A stretch of DNA of 64,000 nt from Ulvibacter litoralis (GTDB lineage: Bacteria > Bacteroidota > Bacteroidia > Flavobacteriales > Flavobacteriaceae): the NCBI RefSeq assembly GCF_900102055.1, contig NZ_FNBA01000001.1, positions 707,085 to 771,084 of the forward strand. The letters run 5' to 3'. Shown here one piece after another: positions 53,434-61,636 of the stretch. The position numbers and the translations under genes are program-made. The stretch's first letter is position 1. The number at the start of each line of letters is the position of its first letter. The notes below the pieces were generated by a model that was given only the letters and a program-made list of their open reading frames with translations, had not been told where the DNA came from and did no database searches.

Positions 53434-54195
53434 CTACATGGATTTCAAAATGTGTTGTAGTCGCTCTCTTTTTCTTTGAGAAATAGGCAAATGACTGCCA
53501 TCTTCCATAACGACATACCCTCCATCTTTTTTAATATAAGACTTCAAATATGTAAGGTTAATTAAATGCGATTGGTGTATACGTTCAAAGTTGTGTTCGG
53601 CTAATAGCTCTTCATACTCTTTTAAGGTTTTTGAAATCAAAACCGTTTTATTGTTTTTAATATAGAACTTGGTGTAATTGTCTGTGCTTTCACATCGAAT
53701 AATATCATTTATATCAAACAAATGAATTCCGTCAGAAGTCGATAAAGCAATGCGTTTAAAATTGTCCACATTTTTTCTAATGTTTTCCAAAAGCAAATCA
53801 ATGTGAGAAAAATCATTTTTCTTCTCTACCACAGCTTCAATTTTTTTAATTACTTTTTGCAATTCTTCTGGATCTACAGGTTTCAACAAAAAATCAAGTG
53901 CGCTAAATCTAAATGCTTTAATAGCATACTGTTCATGAGCTGTAATGAAAACAATATTAGAATTGATGGCATTATTTTTCTCCGCAACTTTTTCCAAAAT
54001 ATCAAAGCCAGTACCATCATTTAATTGAATATCTAAAAAAACAACTTGTGGCTTTAAAGTATCAATCGCTGTAACACCTGTTGCCACACTATCTGCCTCC
54101 CCTATAATTTGTATGTTGGGTGCAAACAGTGCAAGAAGTTTTTTCATTCCTTCTCGTAAATTTTTATCATCGTCAATTAAAATAGCATCTATCAT
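53434..54195 (-). CDS. LytTR-family response regulator
   Basis: 253 residues. Receiver with acidic DDDK (8-11), phospho-Asp55 in VVFLDIQLNDG, Thr in VFITAHE and Lys in DFLLKPVDPEE. The C-terminal LytTR DNA-binding domain (about 150-250) shows IALSTSDGIHLFDINDIIRCESTDNYTKFYI, FERIHQSHLINLTYLKSYIKKDGGYVVMEDGSHLPISQRKRERL. It follows the TPR histidine kinase by 34 bp on the same strand, so they form one two-component system. LytTR factors bind paired direct repeats; a candidate site precedes the operon. Confidence 0.93.
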   Translation of the reverse strand: MIDAILIDDDKNLREGMKKLLALFAPNIQIIGEADSVATGVTAIDTLKPQVVFLDIQLNDGTGFDILEKVAEKNNAINSNIVFITAHEQYAIKAFRFSALDFLLKPVDPEELQKVIKKIEAVVEKKNDFSHIDLLLENIRKNVDNFKRIALSTSDGIHLFDINDIIRCESTDNYTKFYIKNNKTVLISKTLKEYEELLAEHNFERIHQSHLINLTYLKSYIKKDGGYVVMEDGSHLPISQRKRERLQHILKSM

Positions 54196-54229
54196 ATGTT
54201 TTTCTGAAATATCCGTGTTCTGTATTATA

Positions 54230-56185
54230 TTAATTTTCTATGTATTGCAATGGCAACGTTAAAACAACTTTAGTCCCAATAATTTTGGCGTCTTTGGTCA
54301 GTTCTTCAATCTCTATGGAAGCTTCTTTATCTGTAACCTCAGCAATCATCTCCAACCTCTTTTTTATAATATCTAAAGCCATAGATTTGTGCGCTAGCAC
54401 AAAATTTTCTTTGTTTTTAAGTGATTGATTTATGCCTACTCCATCGTCAATAATAACACAATTTAAGGCTGTTTTTGTTACTGAAAAATCAATGGAAATA
54501 ACTCCCTGTGTCTTTTTAGGTATTACACCATGAATAATAGCGTTTTCAATAAAAGGCTGAATTAATAGCGGAGGAAGCGCTACATCATCTTCAATATTTG
54601 AGTCTTTTTGAATACTGAAATTGAATTTATTATTAAACCTTAACTGTTCCAACTCTAGGTAATTTTGCAAGCTTTCAATCTCTTTATCAATGGGTATTAA
54701 AGATTCTTTTGAATACTCAAGTGTTAATCGCATCAGCTTTGAGAATTTTGATAAATACTTAATTGCAGAATCGGTACCATTTTGAACAATAAAACTTGAA
54801 ATAGATCCTAAACAGTTAAACACAAAATGAGGGTTCATTTGTAAATGCAATGCTTTTTGTTCATATTCGGCAAGTTCTTTCTGAAGAGTTAACGTCTTTT
54901 TAAGCTGGCTTCGGTTATAAATTAAAAATCCAATTCCAGCTAATAGTAACACAATTAAAGCTCCAAAAAGCAATTGGGTCCTTGTTGTTTTTACTTTTTC
55001 TTTTAAGAGTAATTCTCTTTTACTATTGGCTTCCTTTTGAAGCAATTCTTTCTTTTCAAACTCATAATTCATAGCGGCTTCAACCGATTTCCGAATGTCA
55101 CTTTCTTTTGTTAAGCTATCCTTTACAACACTAAACTTTTTGTAATGCAACAATGCTTTTGAAACCTCCCCTTTCTGAGCATAGATATCACTTAGGAGTT
55201 TTTCTGAAACTGCTTTTTGTTCTAACACATTTATTTTAGTTGCTAACTTTAATGCGGTTTCAGCCATCCTTAGCGCTTTGTTATCTTCTTTCTGATCTAA
55301 GTGAAATTGAGCCAAATGAAGATATGTATCTGCTAAACCGAAGCTGTCATCTATACGTTCAAAAGTAGTAATTGCTTTTTCCCAATTCTCTTGAGCCAAT
55401 GCAACGTCTTTTCTAAGTACATAATACGCTCCTAAATTATTATACCATTCTCCTAAAGCTCGAGGATTTGGATATTGATCTAAATATTGTTTTGCGGCTG
55501 TATAATTTTCAAAGGCTTCATCTAATTTATTTTGTTTCACATAAATATTAGCAATATTGGTCAGGGTGATTCCACTATTAGGATCTTGAAATTTTTCTTG
55601 AATGTTCTTAGCTTTTATAAAATAAATAAGCGCTTTCTCATCTAACGATTTAGACTTATAAACAACCCCAATATTATTGTATATTTTAGAAGTTTGGCCT
55701 TCATCCTTTAATTCTTCATACAACTTCGCAGAAATTAAATAATATTGTAATGCCTTATCGTAGCTGCTTTGTTCAGAAAAAACGATTCCCATACCACCAT
55801 AAGCTTTCGCTATACCTTGGGTGATTTCTTTAGCAGGTTGGGAGGTAGTCTCTATCCCTTCAAAAACAGTTTTAGCCCACACAAAGTGGTCTAACGACTT
55901 TTCATAATTCCCTAGAATAATATAAGCCGTTCCAATGTTTAAGTATGCTTTTCCTTCTTCAATCTTAAAGGCATTATTTTTAGCTAATTGAAGCGCTTTT
56001 TCACCATATTTAAGCATCTCATTAGGGTCACTATATTTGTATTGATCTGAAAGGGCATTCAATAATTCAGCACGTTCAATTACACTGGTGGTTTCATTGA
56101 TTTTTAACTGAAGACTATCCAATACATTTTGTTGCGCATGAAGATTTATAAAAAAGAAAAAGAGAAGGATAGATTTTAATTTCAT
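54230..56185 (-). CDS. TPR-containing LytS-type sensor histidine kinase
   Basis: 651 residues. Signal peptide KLKSILLFFFFINLHAQ, then a periplasmic TPR array (about 20-370: LLNALSDQYKYSDPNEMLKYGEKALQ, AYLNIGTAYIILGNYEKSLDHFVWA and more), a coiled linker, one membrane helix (LLFGALIVLLLAGIGFLIYN, near 410) and a cytosolic His_kinase/HATPase region: LQMNPHFVFNCLGSISSFI (phospho-His), LPPLLIQPFIENAIIHGV, CVIIDDGVGI. The kinase type is LytS/YehU-like. TPRs likely bind a protein or peptide signal in the periplasm. First gene of the LytTR operon. Confidence 0.92.
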   Translation of the reverse strand: MKLKSILLFFFFINLHAQQNVLDSLQLKINETTSVIERAELLNALSDQYKYSDPNEMLKYGEKALQLAKNNAFKIEEGKAYLNIGTAYIILGNYEKSLDHFVWAKTVFEGIETTSQPAKEITQGIAKAYGGMGIVFSEQSSYDKALQYYLISAKLYEELKDEGQTSKIYNNIGVVYKSKSLDEKALIYFIKAKNIQEKFQDPNSGITLTNIANIYVKQNKLDEAFENYTAAKQYLDQYPNPRALGEWYNNLGAYYVLRKDVALAQENWEKAITTFERIDDSFGLADTYLHLAQFHLDQKEDNKALRMAETALKLATKINVLEQKAVSEKLLSDIYAQKGEVSKALLHYKKFSVVKDSLTKESDIRKSVEAAMNYEFEKKELLQKEANSKRELLLKEKVKTTRTQLLFGALIVLLLAGIGFLIYNRSQLKKTLTLQKELAEYEQKALHLQMNPHFVFNCLGSISSFIVQNGTDSAIKYLSKFSKLMRLTLEYSKESLIPIDKEIESLQNYLELEQLRFNNKFNFSIQKDSNIEDDVALPPLLIQPFIENAIIHGVIPKKTQGVISIDFSVTKTALNCVIIDDGVGINQSLKNKENFVLAHKSMALDIIKKRLEMIAEVTDKEASIEIEELTKDAKIIGTKVVLTLPLQYIEN

Positions 56186-56203
56186 AATATTTCAATTGTA
56201 TAA

Positions 56204-56230
56204 CGAATGTACTATTAAGAATTCTAGCAA
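56204..56230 (-). promoter_or_regulatory. Weak promoter of the TPR-kinase/LytTR operon
   Basis: On the minus strand TTG (56230-56228), 16-bp spacer, TACATTCG (56211-56204), one mismatch to TAnnTTTG; 19 bp ahead of the kinase ATG. The short spacer and mismatch fit a promoter that needs an activator. Confidence 0.3.
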
Positions 56231-56242
56231 ATAATGATGAAT

Positions 56243-56273
56243 GAGAATTTGAGGGTTCTCATCGAGAATTTGA
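56243..56273. promoter_or_regulatory. Direct repeat, candidate LytTR operator
   Basis: GAGAATTTGA at 56243-56252 and again at 56264-56273, start-to-start 21 bp, the two-turn spacing that LytTR dimers use. The pair sits just upstream of the weak promoter of the LytTR operon. Base match to other LytTR sites is not exact; assignment is inference. An overlapping hairpin ATGAGAA/TTCTCAT is also possible. Confidence 0.35.
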
Positions 56274-56380
56274 AAATAAAAAAAGCGCTACGTTTATATT
56301 TTTCCTCTTAGCTTTTAGCTGAAGGATATCTCTCTTTTTTTCAGAAACAAAACTTTTTATTCAAAAAACACAAAATACGT

Positions 56381-56387
56381 AATTACC
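56381..56387. promoter_or_regulatory. AATTACC motif, candidate NarL-type regulator site
   Basis: Within TACGTAATTACCCGTATAG. The same AATTACC core is found twice before the 60386 minus-strand gene (60455 and 60481). Flanks share CGTA. Possibly bound by the regulator encoded at 58621; inference. Confidence 0.3.
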
Positions 56388-56529
56388 CGTATAGCAATTC
56401 TTTATTTTTAGACATACATTTAAATAGTTGCTAATCAGTATTTTAATAAATACTCCGTCTGCTTTTTTTTGTATATCCTATTGTTTGTAATATACTAAAA
56501 AAGGTGCCGATGGTCCTTAAAAAATTATC

Positions 56530-57249
56530 ATGGAAAATGTAAAAGTAAGTTCTAAAAATCTCCCTACGCTAAATGTACAAACTGAATATATCACTTTATG
56601 GAATACAATTCGTAAAGAGGAAGAAGAAGTACAAAGTATTTTTAATCTACAAGGTAATATGTTTCATTTTATAAAACCTACTGCCGATATAAAATCATTT
56701 CATATTTATGTCGCTTGTGATGCTTCAAGGAATCTTCATTTTTATTTTATTTCTTCAAGCGATGATGCCAATAAAAAATTTAATTGGGTGTACTCTTCTC
56801 AAATTAAGCAGTTAAAATATAGTCTTCCGCAAAGTACTCAACCGCCTACTGAAACGAAGTTTATCGATTGGTCTTCAGCAAATAAATGGGTGAATAATTG
56901 GATTGATGATAGCAAAAGAAACGCATGGATTTCAGATAATTTTTCTGTGGATTCTGATAAAAATAATATTGTACAAGCGTTTGAAATTAATGCTAATGAT
57001 TTCGAAATTAATGACATTCACAATTGTTTTTTAGCTTTAAAAAAAGATGGGTCGGGTAACTACCAAGCAGATTTAGTAGTGTACAACACGGCAACTCAGA
57101 CCTTAGTGAATACTGTTTCAAAAGTGTTGAATGGTGGCGTGAAGCCTGCATTTTCATTTGAAGATTTAGCGAGACCTGTTCCTCCGTTTGGAGGTGATGG
57201 TTTAGAATATAAAAATTTTGGTGTTTTAGTTGATTTAGGAATTGTATGA
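56530..57249 (+). CDS. Cytosolic protein of unknown function
   Basis: 239 residues, no signal peptide or membrane segment, no family recognised. The sequence looks globular with many aromatic residues: NVQTEYITLWNTIRKEEEEVQSIFNLQGNMFHFIKPT, HIYVACDASRNLHFYFISSSDDANKKF, KFIDWSSANKWVNNWIDDSKRNAWISDNF, and ends SFEDLARPVPPFGGDGLEYKNFGVLVDLGIV. No catalytic motif. The stop overlaps the start of the 7TM gene by 4 bp, making it the first gene of a sensor operon. It could be the regulated output or an input partner of that system. Confidence 0.65.
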   Translation: MENVKVSSKNLPTLNVQTEYITLWNTIRKEEEEVQSIFNLQGNMFHFIKPTADIKSFHIYVACDASRNLHFYFISSSDDANKKFNWVYSSQIKQLKYSLPQSTQPPTETKFIDWSSANKWVNNWIDDSKRNAWISDNFSVDSDKNNIVQAFEINANDFEINDIHNCFLALKKDGSGNYQADLVVYNTATQTLVNTVSKVLNGGVKPAFSFEDLARPVPPFGGDGLEYKNFGVLVDLGIV

Positions 57250-57905
57250 AAATCTCTAAGCTTGCAGAATCACTAACCTATGCTTCACCCGTTATTCTCT
57301 TAATTGGAATTTGTATTGGGGTTTACTATTATAAGTACCTTCAGTACATCTATCGTGTTCTCTTTTTTTTTCTTGCAGTAAACCTAGGCATCGACCTATT
57401 GTCAAGATATTTAGCTTCCATGTCGCATAACAACCTATTCTTGTTTATTGTAATAAGTTTGGTAGAACTAGTTACATTTTCATTTATCTATTATCACATT
57501 ATTGAAAAGAAGAAAATCATTGTACTTCTCACGGTTATTGGACTCGGGTATGTTTTAACGGAAACACTTTCTACTAATTTTCAAAATATCTTTAATTTTC
57601 AATCGTACTCAAAAGTGGTTTCTTCTTTTTTAGTTGTACTAATGGTACTCATTTACTTTATAGAAGTGCTGTATCGTGAATATAAAATTTCGATACCCTT
57701 AATCAATTTAAACCTATTGATTATGGCTTATTTTACGTTGGAATTAATCCTATTACTTCCTTTAAACTTTTTGATTAATGGAAATCAAGAATCCATATAT
57801 TATATATGGTTATTGCGGACTTTAATATTGCTCATTTTTTATATAATTATGATACATTTTTTATGGAACCATGGCAAAAACCAGAAACAATTACGTTGTG
57901 GGTAA
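57246..57905 (+). CDS. Seven-helix membrane protein, probable sensor subunit
   Basis: 219 residues, about seven membrane helices (YASPVILLIGICIGVYYY, YRVLFFFLAVNLGIDLL, LFLFIVISLVELVTFSFIYY, IIVLLTVIGLGYVLTETL, VSSFLVVLMVLIYFIEVLY, LNLLIMAYFTLELILLLPLNFL, YYIWLLRTLILLIFYIIMIHFLW) and a short basic cytosolic tail. No named family recognised. It lies between the unknown cytosolic gene (4-bp overlap) and a NarL-type kinase (43-bp overlap). Since the kinase has just one helix of its own, this protein is a plausible separate sensing module, like 7TM sensor domains found fused in other kinases. Confidence 0.7.
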   Translation: MKISKLAESLTYASPVILLIGICIGVYYYKYLQYIYRVLFFFLAVNLGIDLLSRYLASMSHNNLFLFIVISLVELVTFSFIYYHIIEKKKIIVLLTVIGLGYVLTETLSTNFQNIFNFQSYSKVVSSFLVVLMVLIYFIEVLYREYKISIPLINLNLLIMAYFTLELILLLPLNFLINGNQESIYYIWLLRTLILLIFYIIMIHFLWNHGKNQKQLRCG

Positions 57906-58624
57906 TCATAACTGTATTGTTTTTAGTACTTCTTTTAACATTTATTGCGGTATTGGTTCGATTAATTTTTAAAAAAATTATTCGAACTAAAATTGCAGAG
58001 GCAGAAGCAGAAACGAAGTATCAAGAAGATTTATTAAAAACAAGTATCACAGTTCAAGAAAATGAACGGAAACGAATTGCTTCAGACATACACGACGCTT
58101 TAATAGGAAAACTAATTGCCATAAAAATACATCAAGAAAACAATTCTGATATTACAAAATATTCAGATTTAATTGACACAAGTATTGAACTGGCAAGAAA
58201 CATTTCTCACGATTTAAGTCCACCAATATTAGAATACACCTCTCTCGTTGACCTTGTCAAAGAAATGATAGACCCATTAAAGTTAAAAACTGCAGTACAA
58301 TTTAACATTGATCAAAGGGTGCAATATGAATACACTACAGATTTTAAAATTCAAGTGATTCGTATTTTACAAGAGCTATTTAATAACATTATAAAGCACG
58401 CAAAGGCATCTCAAGTAATTATTTGCCTAAGGGAAACAAAAAAGCAACTATTTATAAAAATAGCAGATAATGGAGAGGGATTTAGTACAGGTGAAAATGC
58501 TAAAGGATTGGGCTTAAAAAACATTAAATCTAGAGTACAATACCTTAAAGGAGCATATAAAGTTAAATCGAAACCACTTAAAGGCACCGTGTCTTTGTTA
58601 ATATTTAAAGAAGTAGCGATATGA
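57863..58624 (+). CDS. NarL-type (HisKA_3) sensor histidine kinase
   Basis: 253 residues from ATG 57863 (MEPWQKPETITLW); the frame can extend to 57806 but that lead has no known use and overlaps the 7TM gene further. One membrane helix (VIITVLFLVLLLTFIAVLVRLIF), a coiled stalk, HisKA_3 with QENERKRIASDIHDALIGKLIAIKI (phospho-His), and HATPase LQELFNNIIKHAKASQVIICL, FIKIADNGEGFSTGENAKGLGLKNIKSRVQYLKG. It lacks a sensory domain of its own. The stop overlaps the regulator start by 4 bp. Works with the response regulator downstream. Confidence 0.9.
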   Translation: MEPWQKPETITLWVIITVLFLVLLLTFIAVLVRLIFKKIIRTKIAEAEAETKYQEDLLKTSITVQENERKRIASDIHDALIGKLIAIKIHQENNSDITKYSDLIDTSIELARNISHDLSPPILEYTSLVDLVKEMIDPLKLKTAVQFNIDQRVQYEYTTDFKIQVIRILQELFNNIIKHAKASQVIICLRETKKQLFIKIADNGEGFSTGENAKGLGLKNIKSRVQYLKGAYKVKSKPLKGTVSLLIFKEVAI

Positions 58625-59295
58625 GTTCAATTCTAGTTTCAATTGTTGACGATGATTCTCTAATACTTTCCTTATTAGAGGACTTTGTGAATGCCCAATC
58701 TGGGTTCGAAGTGATATTCACTGCCACAAGTGGTGAAGAGTTTTTGTCTAAAATTAAACTGCAGGATCTAAAACCGCAGGTAGTACTTTTAGATTTTAAA
58801 ATGAAAGAACTAAATGGTGCTGAAGTAACAAGTCTATTAAAACAATCCTATCCGGATATTGAGGTAATTGTGATGTCATCTTTTTACAAATTATCATTTA
58901 TGGGTTTTATGCTAAAAACGGGAGTTTCAGCATTTATTCCGAAAGGAATTTCACAACAACAATTAATTAATGTGATACGAGAGGTTCACGAAAAAGGAAT
59001 TTCTTTTATGCCAGATCAAGTGGACATGATGCGAGAACAAATTTCGTCGAAATCTCCAAAACCTCTTGCAGCTCGAAAAAATCCTTTAACAGAAAGAGAA
59101 GCCGAAGTATTAAAACTTATTTGCCTTCAAAAAACGGCTAAAGAAATAAGTGATAAACTTTTTATTTCTCCCAGAACTGTTGAAGGTCATAAAAGTAATT
59201 TATTATTAAAAACAGAGGCTAAAAATATTGCTGGACTTGTTATTTATGCACTTCAAAATAACTATGTTACCATTGACGAAATTCCGTTGATTTGA
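58621..59295 (+). CDS. NarL/FixJ-family response regulator
   Basis: 224 residues. Receiver (1-125) with DDDS (10-13), phospho-Asp58 in VVLLDFKMKELNG, and VIVMSSFYK; the LuxR-type HTH (about 155-215) LTEREAEVLKLICLQKTAKEISDKLFISPRTVEGHKSNLLLKTEAKN binds DNA. Overlaps the kinase gene by 4 bp. It is the likely controller of the two unknown genes that flank this operon, both of which have AATTACC motifs upstream. Confidence 0.93.
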   Translation: MSSILVSIVDDDSLILSLLEDFVNAQSGFEVIFTATSGEEFLSKIKLQDLKPQVVLLDFKMKELNGAEVTSLLKQSYPDIEVIVMSSFYKLSFMGFMLKTGVSAFIPKGISQQQLINVIREVHEKGISFMPDQVDMMREQISSKSPKPLAARKNPLTEREAEVLKLICLQKTAKEISDKLFISPRTVEGHKSNLLLKTEAKNIAGLVIYALQNNYVTIDEIPLI

Positions 59296-59360
59296 AGAAT
59301 CCTTTTTCTTAATAAGTCATTTGATTATCTTGAATCACTGTTTAAAAAGTAGTTAAAACA

Positions 59361-59393
59361 AGAAAACACAAAATGTTCTATTTTGTGTTTTCT
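59361..59393. terminator. Bidirectional terminator between convergent genes
   Basis: Perfect 14-bp stem AGAAAACACAAAAT / ATTTTGTGTTTTCT with 5-base loop, between stops at 59295 and 59415. Confidence 0.75.
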
Positions 59394-59414
59394 CATGAAT
59401 TAAATTTAAAGAAA

Positions 59415-60386
59415 CTAGATTAATCTAGAGTTAGATCCTCCTTGCATCGCTACTTTAGTGGCAACAACACCCATCCCCATTATTTGTAAGCTTCCTGGCT
59501 TACAAGTAACCGTTGTAGTGATTGATTTGTCTTCGTTGTGGTGGTGTGATTGAACGGCCAAAGAATGTTTCGATGAAGTATAGAAAGGCCAAACGTTAAC
59601 ATCTCTACTTTTTGATATCATGTGATATTCAGATTCAGAATACGTTGCATGTGACGTAACCGTTATGGTATAGCCATTAACCAAAAAGACTTGATTTGCC
59701 AAATTTTGACAAGATCCTTTAGGTCCAAAAACCTTATCCCAAGCCGCTTGACCACTCGTCCATTTGGTTGGGTTTTGATACTGATCTGTAAAAAATCCCT
59801 GTGTAAACCAACCTCCAGCACGTACTGGTAAATATGCAAACTTGTCAAAAACAGCATCCACGGTTATTCTAGAAGTAGAAGCTTTTGAATTTAACGATTC
59901 AGAAACACTACTAGACTTGACACCCCAAAATCCAACCCCAGCTTCAGAAGCGCTATTTGCCCAAGAATCACTGACATTACTATCGGCTGTAGCAGAATCA
60001 AATTTGATTTTACCTCCAGAACCTGCAGCAACTTGTTTCAATAAAGCTGCAAATGGCGGTGTATAAATTGGGTTTACAGCGATATTTCCATCAACCCAAT
60101 ATTTTGGGTTTGAATAATTTTTTTCCGCAAGGGTTACTAAAAACCCAGGTTTAGCATCTCCAATTACAATTTGCATATTTCCATTTAGTCCATTTACAGG
60201 ATTGCTGGTATACAATGTTGCAACAGATTTTGGTGGAATACCGTCAATAAAATCATACAAACCGGATGCGTCAGATTGTACTGGTAAAACTCCTTGTATG
60301 AGTTGAAATTCTTTATTACTTAAATGAAGAGCCTCACACATTGTATTGTAGAATCCTTCTGTCGAACTTTTTAGCGTTGCTGCCAT
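59415..60386 (-). CDS. Large cytosolic protein of unknown function
   Basis: 323 residues, no signal peptide. Start AATLKSSTEGFYNTMCEALHLSNKEFQLIQGVLPVQSDA. The middle has a Ser/Ala-rich stretch (SDSWANSASEAGVGFWGVKSSSVSESLNSKAS) and then beta-like segments (RITVDAVFDKFAYLPVRAGGWFTQGFF, FLVNGYTITVTSHATYSESEYHMI, DVNVWPFYTSSKHSLAVQSHHHN, TVTCKPGSLQIMGMGVVATKV). I do not recognise a family; the layout (strand, WF, later a polar segment with aromatic-rich strands) recalls uncharacterised proteins in Bacteroidota and fungi, a weak memory. The promoter looks activator-dependent with AATTACC repeats. Convergent with the NarL operon. Confidence 0.65.
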   Translation of the reverse strand: MAATLKSSTEGFYNTMCEALHLSNKEFQLIQGVLPVQSDASGLYDFIDGIPPKSVATLYTSNPVNGLNGNMQIVIGDAKPGFLVTLAEKNYSNPKYWVDGNIAVNPIYTPPFAALLKQVAAGSGGKIKFDSATADSNVSDSWANSASEAGVGFWGVKSSSVSESLNSKASTSRITVDAVFDKFAYLPVRAGGWFTQGFFTDQYQNPTKWTSGQAAWDKVFGPKGSCQNLANQVFLVNGYTITVTSHATYSESEYHMISKSRDVNVWPFYTSSKHSLAVQSHHHNEDKSITTTVTCKPGSLQIMGMGVVATKVAMQGGSNSRLI

Positions 60387-60417
60387 AATTTTATAATTTA
60401 ACTGGTTAATAATAATC

Positions 60418-60425
60418 CAAAGTTA
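60418..60425 (-). promoter_or_regulatory. -7 box of the 60386 gene
   Basis: TAACTTTG on the minus strand, a perfect TAnnTTTG match, 31 bp before the ATG. No TTG at the -33 distance, so activator help is likely. Confidence 0.5.
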
Positions 60426-60454
60426 TACCGCATCACTCCTTATTATTAGCGTAT

Positions 60455-60488
60455 AATTACCTGAAAACCAGTTGTAGTACAATTACCT
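60455..60488. promoter_or_regulatory. Repeated AATTACCT motifs upstream of the 60386 gene
   Basis: AATTACCT at 60455-60462 and 60481-60488 (26 bp start-to-start), with the palindrome TTGTA-G-TACAA between. They lie 30 and 56 bp upstream of the -7 box, the place for an activator. The AATTACC core is also before the 56530 gene. Candidate target of the NarL-type regulator. Confidence 0.35.
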
Positions 60489-60587
60489 AATTCGAATTAT
60501 TAATGAAATATTAAACTTTTTATGAAATGATTATAATCCGTTTCTATATATAGAAGACCTTGTAGAGTGTATCGTAAACCGCTTATT

Positions 60588-60648
60588 TTAATGAAGAATT
60601 TTTCAGAAAAGCGCATAAAAAAAACCACTATTTCTAATGGTTTTTAAT
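60588..60648 (-). repeat. Direct repeat with hairpin, copy 1
   Basis: TTAATGAAGAATTTTTCAG, then GCGCATAAAA and hairpin AAAACCACTATTTCTAATGG with T tail. About 60 bp, closely similar to 61571-61630. Serves as terminator of the TapB-like gene (minus strand). Confidence 0.6.
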
Positions 60649-60714
60649 ACTCTCATTCCTTTTTTAGCATTTACTTCGGAAGGTTTTCTAATACGAACTA
60701 AATAAAAGAATTAC

Positions 60715-61434
60715 TTATTTATCAAACTTGGTCAATTCCATGCGGCTTGTTAGCGCTCCATTCTTTTTATAGCTTTCTTGTTTCACCATTCCTACCCCTT
60801 CGGCTAACCAGAGCTTGGTCTCCATTTCGATAGTCATCCCCATGGTTTTCGAAATGGAGGTTTCTGTTACTAAAAAGCAGTCAAAAGTACCTGCTTCTAC
60901 GGTTACACGTTCCTTTTTCTCTACTTTTCGATTTGTTTGATCAACAACCGTATTCATTTTTATACCGCCCATGTTCATAGCTACGGTTAAATTAGCATCC
61001 GGAAGCTCTTGACCTACGCTTAAGTCGTTTGGAAGTTCGATATCTGTACCGGTAATATCCATTTCAAGCCCCATTTCTGTGTATTGCTGCATCATTTGCG
61101 ATGGGAACAATGATTTATAATCGATACGAACCATACCGTTCTCGCAAAGGATATTAAAATTCGTCTCAAAAAGATCTTTCCCTTTTTTATCTAGGTATTT
61201 CATATCGTAGGTAGCATTGGTGGCAGAACCTTCTGCAGTCACCTTCGATATCGTATAATCTACAGTCCCTTCTATTTTTCCTTTTTTATTATAGTTGGTG
61301 TATTGAAAGGCGGTTCCTTCTTCGATGGGATAAAATTTACTACAATTACTCTGGGAGTATGCGAATGCCGTTGTAAGTACTGCCGCAAGTGTAAGTAAAA
61401 CACCTTTTTTAAGTTTTTTCAATGTTGTGTTCAT
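60715..61434 (-). CDS. TapB-like exported protein
   Basis: 239 residues. Signal peptide KKGVLLTLAAVLTTAFAYSQ. The mature part starts CSKFYPIEEGTAFQYTNYNKKGKIEGTVDYTISKV and contains MDITGTDIELPNDLSVGQELPDANLTVAMNMGGIKMNTVVD and VEAGTFDCFLVTETSISKTMGMTIEMETKLWLAEGVGMVKQE, the pattern of the TapB/DUF3108-like beta-rich family. Lies between two copies of a terminator-like repeat; a third relative of this fold (DUF3108) begins the window. Periplasmic, function unknown. Confidence 0.75.
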   Translation of the reverse strand: MNTTLKKLKKGVLLTLAAVLTTAFAYSQSNCSKFYPIEEGTAFQYTNYNKKGKIEGTVDYTISKVTAEGSATNATYDMKYLDKKGKDLFETNFNILCENGMVRIDYKSLFPSQMMQQYTEMGLEMDITGTDIELPNDLSVGQELPDANLTVAMNMGGIKMNTVVDQTNRKVEKKERVTVEAGTFDCFLVTETSISKTMGMTIEMETKLWLAEGVGMVKQESYKKNGALTSRMELTKFDK

Positions 61435-61570
61435 CTTTCAATATTTAAATCAATTTATAAATACATTTAATTTATGGAGGTTCCGAAGTAATCGCATTCG
61501 CCACCCATATCAGTATGTCACTAAGATACAAATAAATAACATTTAAAATAAAGTTGTTTGGAAACGTACT

Positions 61571-61630
61571 TAAATGAAGAATCTTTCAAAAAAAGGCATA
61601 AAAAAAGCCACTATTTCTAGTGGCTTTTTG
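61571..61630 (-). repeat. Direct repeat with hairpin, copy 2 (tRNA terminator)
   Basis: TAAATGAAGAATCTTTCAA, then GGCATAAAA and a perfect stem AAAAAGCCACTA / TAGTGGCTTTTT (61602-61629). It is 8 bp beyond the 3' end of tRNA-Asn on the minus strand, acting as its terminator; copy 1 lies about 980 bp away. Confidence 0.7.
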
Positions 61631-61636
61631 TTTTCG

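Larger units (their letters stand above)
56186..56529. other. Divergent intergenic control region
   Basis: 344 bp between the TPR kinase (minus) and a plus-strand unknown gene. No open frame. It holds a candidate minus-strand promoter (56204-56230), a 21-bp-spaced direct repeat (56243-56273) and an AATTACC motif (56381-56387); the remainder is AT-rich. Confidence 0.5.
60387..60714. other. Intergenic region with promoter, motif repeats and hairpin
   Basis: 328 bp without open frame: a -7 box at 60418-60425 and motif repeats at 60455-60488 belong to the minus-strand gene at 60386. The right part holds repeat copy 1 with a hairpin (60588-60648), just 3' of the TapB-like gene. Confidence 0.5.

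Noticed and set aside
57806-57862. Longer start of the NarL-type kinase
   Set aside because: The extra 19 residues overlap the 7TM gene by a further 57 bp and add no membrane or domain feature.
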